Virus record (IMG/VR): IMGVR_UViG_2162886007_000016 | Span: 50,311 to 114,310 of that record | Strand: one strand, 5' to 3' | From: a virus | DNA: 64,000 bases | In this document: positions 52,537 to 61,239 of the stretch, piece after piece | Layout of the letters: each line of letters starts with the position of its first letter | Position numbering within the stretch: position 1 is the stretch's first letter | Notes under the pieces: model-generated | What the model saw: only the letters and a program-made list of their open reading frames with translations | Databases searched by the model: none | Told to the model about the DNA's origin: nothing | Made by a program: the position numbers and the translations under genes

Positions 52537-54000
52537 ATGGCTCAACTAGCAATCAGTAAGGTCGTCGTTGACGAACAGGATATCTACAACGAGCTGGCGC
52601 GGCGTCTCGCAGAAAAGGGCACTTGGAAAGACCTGCTGCCCACGAACGTTTCGGCCACGCTGCTCACTCTTGCCTCTGGCGCAACCACAGTCAACCAGCA
52701 CTACATCAACGTGTCCCTGCGTGAGGCCTTCCTCTCGACAGCGGTGCGTGACTCCTCCATCTTCGAAGGTGCTCGCTCTCTCGGTGTGAAGATTGCGCGC
52801 AAGGTCTCGGCTGGCTTGACTTGCTACCTGCAGAACAACCTGCAGTCGGTGAAGTTCATCCCAGCGTATAGCGAGTTCATGAACTCCTCGGAGAAGTATT
52901 TCAACCGTGAGCAATTGATGATCGCTCCTGGCACTGCCATCGAGGACATCCAGCTCTATCAGGGTGAAGTGAAGACCGTAGAGTTTGACGTGGACACGCT
53001 TGACCCAGCAGCCCTCCAGACGTTCGTGCTCTCCACTCCGAACTTCGTAGTCGCCGACATGGATATGCTTGTCTGGACAGAAGACAAGGTCTCTGGTGAA
53101 GCCACTGTCTGGAACTCGACTGACCAAGCGCTGTACGAACTGGGTCCGACTGACAAGGCGTACTACGAGTTCACCACTGGCTCGGGTGACGTTGCGTTCA
53201 TGTTTGGCACTGGCGACTACGGCTCCAAGCTGTCAGCGGGTACTCTGCTCAAGATTCGCTTCGTGGTCACGAAAGGCTCTACGGCCATCGGGATCAGTGG
53301 TGACAGAATCCGCATGACTTCCCAACCCGAGATTTCGGGTTTTACCACTTCCAACGTGGCTGGCGGTGGTGATCAGAAGTCTGCGCTGTACTACAAGCTG
53401 TTCGCGCCTGTGATGTTCCGCTCCAATCGTAAGGCGATCAGCCCAAGCGAAGTGCGCGCCCACATAATGGCTTACCCTGGTGTTGCCGACTGCTCACTGT
53501 TCTTCCAGCGTGACGTTGCACCCAATGATCCCAAGTGGCAGAACGTGTTGCGTGTGTGCATTCTCCCAGACAGCACTGATACCTGGGGTGGCGCCAACCC
53601 GAACCCGAAGTCTGCCGCATGGACTGCCTTCGAGCAGTGGTTGCTCAATCGCTGCCAAGCACTCGCCCAGATGCAGAGCTGGAACCCAGTGAAGATGTAC
53701 GTTGGCGTCAAGGTGTTGCTCGCAGTCAACAAGGATGTGGACATTGATGAAATGCGCATCCTCGTGACCGAGCGTATCCTGAAGCTCTTCCAGCGTAAGC
53801 CCGGTATCTTGGGTCGCCGCCTCTCCAAGTCTGACATTGAAAACGCCTGCCGTCTGCAAGGTGTGGACTACATTGAAATCCTCTCGCCTTCTGAGGAAAT
53901 CATTCCGCCTGATCGCACCATGTATTGCGTGCTCGATGGCAGCCCAGTAGTCAACATCGTGTACACCGAACGTACCGCAGGTATCTCTGGAGCCAACTGA
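52537..54000 (+). CDS. Baseplate wedge protein, gp6/J-like
   Basis: A 487-residue protein. The N-terminal half (TVNQHYINVSLREAFL, SLGVKIARKVSA), a central beta-domain, and the C-terminal segment with a PGVADCSLFF strand and a DIDEMRILVTERILKLF helix follow the J/gp6 family arrangement. It forms the core dimer of each baseplate wedge and contacts gp25 and gp53/gpI-like proteins. TAGGAAC precedes the ATG, and the stop overlaps the next start (TGATG). Confidence 0.75.
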   Translation: MAQLAISKVVVDEQDIYNELARRLAEKGTWKDLLPTNVSATLLTLASGATTVNQHYINVSLREAFLSTAVRDSSIFEGARSLGVKIARKVSAGLTCYLQNNLQSVKFIPAYSEFMNSSEKYFNREQLMIAPGTAIEDIQLYQGEVKTVEFDVDTLDPAALQTFVLSTPNFVVADMDMLVWTEDKVSGEATVWNSTDQALYELGPTDKAYYEFTTGSGDVAFMFGTGDYGSKLSAGTLLKIRFVVTKGSTAIGISGDRIRMTSQPEISGFTTSNVAGGGDQKSALYYKLFAPVMFRSNRKAISPSEVRAHIMAYPGVADCSLFFQRDVAPNDPKWQNVLRVCILPDSTDTWGGANPNPKSAAWTAFEQWLLNRCQALAQMQSWNPVKMYVGVKVLLAVNKDVDIDEMRILVTERILKLFQRKPGILGRRLSKSDIENACRLQGVDYIEILSPSEEIIPPDRTMYCVLDGSPVVNIVYTERTAGISGAN

Positions 54001-57000
54001 TGGACAAGCTCACATTCGAGCGGCTGCAGCCTGAGATTTTCTACGCGCAGCCGTGGATTCAGGACTTCGTGGACGTCTACGCCGAGGTGCTGAACGACCG
54101 CATCCGCTATCCGATCTACCAGCTTGAGACCATCCGTGACATTACCAAGGTCATCGACCCATGGGTAGTGACGCAGACCCTCAAGCAAATCGGCTTCGAC
54201 CTGCCACAGGACTTCATCAAGCACAACATCCCCACGCTCAACCAAGCGATTCCGCAGCTGTCGATCTACGCAGAGCGCTCTGGTACCAATGACTACCCGC
54301 ATACCATTGCGTTCATCCTGGGGCGTTCAGTTGATGCCATTGGCTTGTACACCGAGAACTACCAAGACTTCTACTCGCAAGCCTACGGGCCACTGCAGGT
54401 AGATGGTGGTGACTGGTTCAAGACCACGCACATCGAACTGGGGATACAGTACCTGCCACAGGACTACAAGCTGCTGCTCCCACGTGGGAAGACCATCAAG
54501 GACCGCTTCCTCGAGGCGTTCTATGAGTTCGCCCCATGGAACATCGTGGTAGAGCGATTCTTCTTCAACGTGGACGTGGGTGCCAACCTCCACCTATCTG
54601 GTCGCATCGTCAAGCAGCCCAAGCGCTACATCGACGTGGGCGTTGGTGAAATGCACGTGGAGAACGTGAAGATCGTTGGTCCTAGTGAAGTCTACGAGGG
54701 CAGCGAGCAGGAGTTTGAGTTAATCATCACGCTTGCCAACGGTAGTGAAGGCACACCGGGTACTCCTGACATTCCAGGCACTCCCGGTACACCGTACATT
54801 CCCGAAGTACCATATCAGCCTGCTGTCCCAGCTGTTCCGGGCTCTCCTGAGATTCCGTACCAGCCTGCGAAGCCTGAGGTGCAAGCGCAACCTGCGGTGC
54901 CAGAGATACCGTACCAGCCAGCAGTGCCTGAAGTACCCTATCAGGCAGCCGTTCCAGAAGTGCAGTACAAGCCCGCTGTGCCCGAAGTACCCTATCAGCC
55001 AGCAGTACCACCGCAAGATGCGTATACCCAACAAGGCACGTTCAAGCCTCTCATGGGTGTTGCTGGTTGGAACGCACAGGAAGCCACGATCAGCACCTTC
55101 GCCGAGATTGAGCCGAACTCCGAGTTCAGCATCGACGCGCCGGGTGAGAACGACTACGGCTATGTGTGCTATCCAAAGGCAATGGGCGAAGCACGGTTCA
55201 CCGACAAGGTGTCCAACTTCGAAGGCGGCTGGGATGGTGCATCGTGGCCTGATCAGGACGTAGGTGATGAATACGGGCCTATTGAGATTGAGCGCACAGT
55301 CAATGGTGTGACGCTCACGTGGTACCTGTACCGTACCGACTTCTCGGGCATCGGTTCAGCTACATACGACTTCCAAGTGCCTAACCCGCAGAACGGTAGC
55401 TACTCGATCTATCACGAGGCAGTTCCGGGTAAGCCAGAGGTCCCATATCAGGCAGGCAGCCCTGAAGTGCCGTACCAAGCAGCCAAGCCAGAGGTTCCAT
55501 ATCAGGCCGCTGTTCCAGAAATTCCGTACCAAGCAGGTAAGCCAGCAGTGCCTTATCAGCCTGCGACGCCTGAGATTCCCTATCAGGCTGCTGTGCCTGC
55601 TGTACCCGGTAAGCCAGAAGTTCCATACCAGCCAGCAGTGCCAGCAACGCCAGGCACTCCAGCGATTCCGGGTACTCCTGCTACGCCAGCAGTGGACACC
55701 TACTTCACTCAGACAGTCCGTGTGAAAGGCGTATGGAACAGTAGTCGCACTGGCCTCGTGGGCTTCAATGGTGACTTCGCTTCCTTTGGCAACGTCAGCT
55801 TCGATACCGACGTGGTGATCTATGGCGAGTACGAGGGTATGTCCGCATCCCTGAACGTCAAGGTGAAGAACAGCGCCAGCAACATCAGGACCATCGAGAT
55901 TCAAGGCCCTGACAGTGTCCGTGCGAACGAGTTTGGCACATACCAAGTGGTAGCTCATACCACAGGCGGTGATGAAACCCACGACCTGACGATCACCACG
56001 CGCTCCACACTGGGCTACATGCAGGGCAACAACCTCCATGTGTACCAGATTGACGCTGATGGTGAGGTGATCCTGAGTGCCGAGTGCAAGCTCCCTGATG
56101 GGCAGACGCTCACCGCCGTGAAGAAGGTACAGGCCATCTTCGTGGACCCTGATGTTCACCTTGTTGACCTTGAGATACTCGGCCCTGACAGCTTCTACGA
56201 GAACGAGGTGAAGCAGTACACCCTCGTGGCGCACTACTCGGATGGAACGCACAAGGGCGTACTGGGTGCATGGGATCCCGGCTGTGGCGCCATCTACATC
56301 ACGCCTGATGGTGAGGCGTACATCACCGAGACACTGGCCGAGTTGGACATTACCTTCAAGGCCACGCACCAGTACAAGGGTGTTAAGCTCACGGCAACCA
56401 AGCCTGTCCAGTTCCTCCGCCGGACGGTTAGCGTGGTACATACGGAGATTCTTGGACCAAACCAAGTGGTGGAAAACACCAAGAATCGCTACGTTGTGTC
56501 CGCCCGATTCTCGGATGGTTCTACGGGCATAGTGGATGCAGATTGGACAACAAATCGCTTCTATATTGACGAAAGAGGGTACCTGGAGGTGGGCTCTGTT
56601 GGCTCCACACCGGTCAATCTCCAGTTAAGGGCTCGCGTCAACGGGCGGGATGCCATCAAGCAGATCGTTGCTATCAATACACCGGTGACATTGGACAACA
56701 TCCTTGTCATGGGTCCGGATAACGTCCGGGAAGGCAGCTTGGGCAAGTTCACTGCATACGCGCATTACTCCAATGGCCGTGACGTGGAAATCACTCCCAC
56801 GTGGTCGATTAAGGGTGATCCTGCATGGGCATCCATTGACGTCAACGGGTTGCTGTCGTTCGAGGACCCACTGGTTGGTATCGTGGAGGTTGTTGCTACA
56901 TACCGACTCGGTGGTAAGGCATACGTGCAGAGCAAGCCATTAGTCTTGATTCCGAACACACGGATCATTCAGGGCTTGATTATCAGTGGCCCTAACACGG

Positions 57001-58202
57001 TCATGGAAGGTGCACGGATTGTGCTCACTGGCACCGCCGTGTACTCTGATGGATTGCTTGAGACGGTGAGCCCACAATGGACCGTGCAGTCTGCGGACCC
57101 ATTGAACGATCCAGACCCAATGGCGGACATTGTATCGCCTGGTGTGTTGCAAGGACGTGTAGTCGAGAAGGACACCAAGGTCACGGCGATTGCTCGCTAC
57201 TTCAAGGAGATTGCCGAGTTTGAGGTGACCGTAACGCCACGTATCGTCAACTCGCCTGACAAGCCTGTGAGCAGTCGGATCATTGGACCTGCCGCCTTCT
57301 ATGTCACCGAGCGTGGTTCGTACTCCCATGCGATTGTCTTCGAGGAGTGTGCGAATGAGCTATTGGTGAGTAGTGACTGGACGATTGACGCTGATCCGCT
57401 GGTGGCTGCGATTGATAGTGCTGGCTTCGTCTGGTCCGTGAATGGTAAGTCCACGACTGCCACGATCACCTCGACGTACCAGTGCGGCACCTACACCCTT
57501 GTCGATTCGATGGTCATCAACATCATCGGCGATGAGGACCAGTTGAAGTCGCTGGCCATCTACGGGCCTGAGACAATCAGTGGTGCCAAGCAGGAACTCT
57601 ACACGTCGGAGCTCTTCCGTAATGGTGAGACTGAGACACCGGGCAAAGGGCATCCTGTGCAGCCTGAGTGGAGCATCGTTTCCCCAGATGGTCGCGTAGT
57701 TGTCAACGGTGCTGGTCAGGTGAACGTGATTGACGCCTCCAAAGCGTTCAAGTTTATCCTCAAGGCCACGTACAAGGAAGGGTTCGAGACTGTCACGGCG
57801 ACCAAGGAGATTAGCGTGATTGCTGAGGTAGACAGTACACCGATATACGGCCTTGCAGCCATTGGCGTGCGTAACGACCCTGCGATTGCAGACAAGCTGA
57901 CCAACCATTTGCCTACAATGGCATCTGGCCAGAAGTTTACGCTGACTGCTGGCGCTGGCGAATACATGTACTTCTGCTACCCTGCGACACTCGGCCTGGC
58001 TAAGTTCGTTGACCAAGCTTCCAACTTTGAAGGCGGATTCGACGGAGCGTCCTGGCCTGACGATGGCTCTGTAGGTGAGCAGTACGGTCCAATCACTGTC
58101 GCGCGCACTGATGCGTCTGGCACAACATCCAACTGGTATCTGTATCGCTCCGACTTTGACGGCAACGGCACGATGACCTTCGAAGTAACCTTCGGGAACT
58201 AA
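54000..58202 (+). CDS. Giant baseplate adhesin with Ig-like, PxxP and GGxDGASWP domains
   Basis: A 1400-residue protein. Residues 1-215 resemble a tail protein I or gp53-type baseplate part. An Ig-like domain starts at about 220 (VKIVGPSEVYEGSEQ) but is interrupted near residue 250 by a cassette: a PEVPYQPAV-type repeat (250-343), a GGWDGASWP domain (343-461) and a second PEVPYQ repeat (470-563). It then resumes. Seven further Ig-like domains run from about 624 to 1280, and a C-terminal GGFDGASWP...WYLYRSD domain (1280-1400) ends the protein. It is probably a host-binding arm anchored in the baseplate. The start is in a TGATG overlap. Confidence 0.75.
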   Translation: MDKLTFERLQPEIFYAQPWIQDFVDVYAEVLNDRIRYPIYQLETIRDITKVIDPWVVTQTLKQIGFDLPQDFIKHNIPTLNQAIPQLSIYAERSGTNDYPHTIAFILGRSVDAIGLYTENYQDFYSQAYGPLQVDGGDWFKTTHIELGIQYLPQDYKLLLPRGKTIKDRFLEAFYEFAPWNIVVERFFFNVDVGANLHLSGRIVKQPKRYIDVGVGEMHVENVKIVGPSEVYEGSEQEFELIITLANGSEGTPGTPDIPGTPGTPYIPEVPYQPAVPAVPGSPEIPYQPAKPEVQAQPAVPEIPYQPAVPEVPYQAAVPEVQYKPAVPEVPYQPAVPPQDAYTQQGTFKPLMGVAGWNAQEATISTFAEIEPNSEFSIDAPGENDYGYVCYPKAMGEARFTDKVSNFEGGWDGASWPDQDVGDEYGPIEIERTVNGVTLTWYLYRTDFSGIGSATYDFQVPNPQNGSYSIYHEAVPGKPEVPYQAGSPEVPYQAAKPEVPYQAAVPEIPYQAGKPAVPYQPATPEIPYQAAVPAVPGKPEVPYQPAVPATPGTPAIPGTPATPAVDTYFTQTVRVKGVWNSSRTGLVGFNGDFASFGNVSFDTDVVIYGEYEGMSASLNVKVKNSASNIRTIEIQGPDSVRANEFGTYQVVAHTTGGDETHDLTITTRSTLGYMQGNNLHVYQIDADGEVILSAECKLPDGQTLTAVKKVQAIFVDPDVHLVDLEILGPDSFYENEVKQYTLVAHYSDGTHKGVLGAWDPGCGAIYITPDGEAYITETLAELDITFKATHQYKGVKLTATKPVQFLRRTVSVVHTEILGPNQVVENTKNRYVVSARFSDGSTGIVDADWTTNRFYIDERGYLEVGSVGSTPVNLQLRARVNGRDAIKQIVAINTPVTLDNILVMGPDNVREGSLGKFTAYAHYSNGRDVEITPTWSIKGDPAWASIDVNGLLSFEDPLVGIVEVVATYRLGGKAYVQSKPLVLIPNTRIIQGLIISGPNTVMEGARIVLTGTAVYSDGLLETVSPQWTVQSADPLNDPDPMADIVSPGVLQGRVVEKDTKVTAIARYFKEIAEFEVTVTPRIVNSPDKPVSSRIIGPAAFYVTERGSYSHAIVFEECANELLVSSDWTIDADPLVAAIDSAGFVWSVNGKSTTATITSTYQCGTYTLVDSMVINIIGDEDQLKSLAIYGPETISGAKQELYTSELFRNGETETPGKGHPVQPEWSIVSPDGRVVVNGAGQVNVIDASKAFKFILKATYKEGFETVTATKEISVIAEVDSTPIYGLAAIGVRNDPAIADKLTNHLPTMASGQKFTLTAGAGEYMYFCYPATLGLAKFVDQASNFEGGFDGASWPDDGSVGEQYGPITVARTDASGTTSNWYLYRSDFDGNGTMTFEVTFGN
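54745..55015 (+). repeat. PEVPYQPAV-type coding repeat, first block
   Basis: A degenerate nine-residue unit (PEVPYQPAV) is repeated about ten times. The underlying DNA (variants of GAAGTACCATATCAGCCTGC) is correspondingly repetitive. The unit should form an extended polyproline-like rod. Block 1 precedes the GGWDGASWP domain. Confidence 0.8.
55425..55695 (+). repeat. PEVPYQPAV-type coding repeat, second block
   Basis: The same nine-residue unit recurs about nine times directly after the GGWDGASWP domain, ending with GTP-rich variants (PGTPAIPGTPATPA) like those that begin block 1. The two blocks frame the domain as symmetric linkers and offer a ready path for recombination. Confidence 0.8.
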
Positions 58203-58211
58203 GGAACTACC

Positions 58212-58457
58212 ATGAAAGTAAAAATGACCACCGGCCGTGAAGTGTACAACCCGCACGCCGAAGTACAAGCGCCAGCGCAACACACGGCTGTCGCCAATGG
58301 GAACGCCGAGATTGCTGTCGCGGCTGTCGATAACACCAGCGAAGGCAACTGCCCGAAGTGCCGTAAAGCCATGGGCACAGCGATGATCCCTGCTGGTCAG
58401 GTGTACTACTGCCCGACTTGCCGTGTCTCGACGCCAATCAGCGACTGCGAGGGTTAA
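58212..58457 (+). CDS. Small zinc-ribbon-like protein
   Basis: An 81-residue protein. Its C-terminal 35 residues contain CPKC and CPTC separated by 18 residues, a zinc-ribbon spacing; the N-terminal half is Ala-rich and probably flexible. It lies 9 bases after the giant adhesin gene and 3 bases before the next fibre gene. It could be a small structural linker or a regulator; neither is supported directly. Confidence 0.6.
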   Translation: MKVKMTTGREVYNPHAEVQAPAQHTAVANGNAEIAVAAVDNTSEGNCPKCRKAMGTAMIPAGQVYYCPTCRVSTPISDCEG

Positions 58458-58460
58458 TCC

Positions 58461-60770
58461 ATGAGCGAAGTGCTGATTCTTTCCGACGTTGGCCTACAGG
58501 CGATCAACAACGCGTCGGCAGGCGGCCAGCTCGTTGACGCTACCTTCTTCAAGTTTGGGGACTCTTCGCAGTCCCCGAGCAAGACTGATGCCGTCGACAT
58601 TCTGGGCAACAACCTCTTCGAGGGCACCATCCACCACGTGGAAGTGCTCTCCAAGAACACCGCTCGCTTTGTCTTTGAAATCCCGGGCTACCTGATCAAG
58701 GAAGACACGGAAGTCCGTGAGACCTGCGTATACCTGAGCAGCCGTACGCTGCTTGGGCGCTGTGTCTTCGAGACGCCTTACATCCTGATCAAGGGTGAGA
58801 CGGTTCGCTTCAACTGCCTGCTGGTAACTAGCCGTTGTGACCTGACGACCATCAACGTCACCATTGGCGACTACTCGTCCATTCCATCGACGCCCAACGT
58901 CTTCCGTCTGCAATCGCCTGGAGAAAGCTCGTTCAATGCGGTTACGGTACTGGATGGCACGTATAACTCGGATGGTAGTGCTACTCCTGTTCTGGCTATG
59001 CGTTCTGGTGCAGGTGGTTTCCAGTGGGCATTTAGCGACCATGATCGTATCTTCTTCGGAAAGCCCACGGCTGCCAGCGCTACTGAGATTACTCTCAGCG
59101 GAATCGACCTCGACGATAACGAGATAGTCATTGGCCACGTCGTCCTCGGCAATGGTCAAGGCAAGTCGCGCCGTTACCGTGTGTCGGGTACCAAGCTGGT
59201 TGAAGCTGACTCGCAGCCAGTCACTGGCCTCGATGCCCAATCGACTATCGCTGTATGGCGACGTCGTGGAGGTGCGGGTGGTGCAGGCGGTGCGTGCTCT
59301 TATCCGCCGATCATGGATGGTGTGCCTGCTGACTGGGTACTCGTTCGTGGTTATGACGAATGCCCACGTTGGGCGCCACCCAAGTCGTCTGGTGGGATCA
59401 ATAGCACGCTGTACCGCGCGCCTTCCAAGCTGGTAATGAGCACCATCAACTACACAGGCGATGGTACTGAGGCACGCTATGCCCTTGGCGATCTGGAAAT
59501 CGAGAACGTCAACTACCTGCAGCCAGCGCTCGGTGGTGTAACCCAGCACCGTGATGCGTTTGATATGAGCGGCAACGAGATTGAGTTTGTGGAGGCAATT
59601 GCCGCGCAGATTCCAATTGACCTGCGCCTGTTCACACGTATCCCGTCGAACGGCAGCCGCATGTTGATCAAGGTTGACCATGTGGTGGGTGATGGCAGCA
59701 CGCAGAACTTCAAGATCAGCCAGCCCGTGCAAGACGCCAACTACATCAAGGCGTACATTCGCGGTATCCGGCAGATGCTCACCACGTTCACCTACGATGC
59801 CACAACGCAGGAGGTCAAGTTTGTAGCACCGATCCCTGCTGGCGTTGACGTGGAGTTGCGTAGCTTCCGTATCGAAGACTTCGAGGGTTACAGCACCACC
59901 ATCTCGACCATCGCCACGATCACCAGTGACGACACGTACTTCCTCGAACTGCCGTTCACCCCGCAGTCGGTTGAGTACATCGAGGTATCCCAGTCTGGTG
60001 CGCACATCCATGGCAACCAGTACACTCTGGTAGACAACAAGGTGATCTTCACTGGGCCGATTCGCAAAGGCCTGGGTGTCGAGATTACCCTGTACGACAA
60101 CGCGCCAGCACAGGGTAGCAGCAATACCAACCTTGCTGGCGTAGTTGTGGATGCGGTGCTCACTGGTCGTACCTTGAAGCTCCTGCGTCATGGTGCCAAG
60201 CCGATTGTCCTGCCCGTGCCTGGTGTGTCGCTGATCGCTGGCTCGGGTATCCGTATCAGTGGTTCGCACCCTGTGTACCGGATCGAATCGACCATCAGTG
60301 AGCAACTGACTGATGCCGAGGCCAACTTCAAGTTCACGGATACTCGGAACCAGAAGGACGCCCAAGAGATTCTGTTCACGCACCGCGTCAATCTCTCCAG
60401 TGACGTGATGGTGACTGTCCACGCTGACTTCCAAGCAGCACTCGGCCCTGGCTTCGTCACGGAAGAAGGCTTGGAGATCATGGAGTACGTGGTTGGCTTC
60501 CGTTCGTCCAAGAGTCAGGAGCCTGATTACGGTCGCCAGATTGCTGGTACTGGTACTGCTGGCTTCTCGTCCCTTGGCGGCGACAAGAACGAACGTGCCT
60601 ACTCCAACGCCTCGCTCACTCAGGTCTACGATATTGTGACCAAGAACCACCCAGCGGGCTACATCGACGTTGTGGTGAAGATGCGGGTGAAGAACGCGAA
60701 CGTGAGCCAGTACGGTTCGTTCCTGAACGTCAACGTCAACATCATCGGTACGCCGAAGATTGCCAAATAG
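58461..60770 (+). CDS. Tail fibre protein (collar-fibre type N terminus)
   Basis: A 769-residue protein. The N-terminal 60 residues (ILSDVGLQAINNASAGGQLV followed by FKFGDSSQS) match the attachment region of many tail-collar fibres. The middle (residues 150-560) consists of beta-rich segments with Gly-rich linkers (RRRGGAGGAGGACS), and the C-terminal 180 residues form another domain. It is likely a long or side fibre attached to the baseplate and is followed by a possible fibre-assembly gene. Confidence 0.7.
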   Translation: MSEVLILSDVGLQAINNASAGGQLVDATFFKFGDSSQSPSKTDAVDILGNNLFEGTIHHVEVLSKNTARFVFEIPGYLIKEDTEVRETCVYLSSRTLLGRCVFETPYILIKGETVRFNCLLVTSRCDLTTINVTIGDYSSIPSTPNVFRLQSPGESSFNAVTVLDGTYNSDGSATPVLAMRSGAGGFQWAFSDHDRIFFGKPTAASATEITLSGIDLDDNEIVIGHVVLGNGQGKSRRYRVSGTKLVEADSQPVTGLDAQSTIAVWRRRGGAGGAGGACSYPPIMDGVPADWVLVRGYDECPRWAPPKSSGGINSTLYRAPSKLVMSTINYTGDGTEARYALGDLEIENVNYLQPALGGVTQHRDAFDMSGNEIEFVEAIAAQIPIDLRLFTRIPSNGSRMLIKVDHVVGDGSTQNFKISQPVQDANYIKAYIRGIRQMLTTFTYDATTQEVKFVAPIPAGVDVELRSFRIEDFEGYSTTISTIATITSDDTYFLELPFTPQSVEYIEVSQSGAHIHGNQYTLVDNKVIFTGPIRKGLGVEITLYDNAPAQGSSNTNLAGVVVDAVLTGRTLKLLRHGAKPIVLPVPGVSLIAGSGIRISGSHPVYRIESTISEQLTDAEANFKFTDTRNQKDAQEILFTHRVNLSSDVMVTVHADFQAALGPGFVTEEGLEIMEYVVGFRSSKSQEPDYGRQIAGTGTAGFSSLGGDKNERAYSNASLTQVYDIVTKNHPAGYIDVVVKMRVKNANVSQYGSFLNVNVNIIGTPKIAK

Positions 60771-60777
60771 GTGAGCC

Positions 60778-61239
60778 ATGATCTGCTACGTCATGCCCGA
60801 TGGGAGTTATGGACGCAGCACACAGCCGCCACACGACGCCATTCCCATTGGTGACGACATATACAGGATGCTGGAGGACAACCCTGGCATGCTGGACATT
60901 GAAGTCACCGGTGTGAATGTTCGGATCAGCCCATCGCTTATTTCCTACAAGGCAAAGGCGCTGGAGATTATCCGTACCGAAGTGGGCAAGCTGCTGCCGT
61001 CTGAGCAGCATCTGAACCAACTGCACCGCAGCGTCGCTTGCGAGCAGTCCTGTTTCGATGAGGTCCTTGGCTGGTTAACGGTTGAGGACACGCGCAAGAC
61101 GTTTGCGCAGCTTAACGAACGGCACAACAAGCTGCGATTCATTCAACACGACAGCACCTCCATGGTGGGGCAAGCAACAGCCTGTGAACAGGTTGATACC
61201 ATACTGGAGGCATTGTCGCATACACTAGGTGCACTATGA
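60778..61239 (+). CDS. Possible tail fibre assembly protein
   Basis: A 153-residue protein. Its start, YVMPDGSYG followed by HDAIPIGDDIYRML, resembles the HxxxPIPDxxYxxLL region of tail fibre assembly chaperones, and it lies right behind a fibre gene as such chaperones do. The C-terminal helical part (residues 55-150) has no recognised motif. Coupled to the next gene by ATGA. The assignment is tentative. Confidence 0.45.
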   Translation: MICYVMPDGSYGRSTQPPHDAIPIGDDIYRMLEDNPGMLDIEVTGVNVRISPSLISYKAKALEIIRTEVGKLLPSEQHLNQLHRSVACEQSCFDEVLGWLTVEDTRKTFAQLNERHNKLRFIQHDSTSMVGQATACEQVDTILEALSHTLGAL

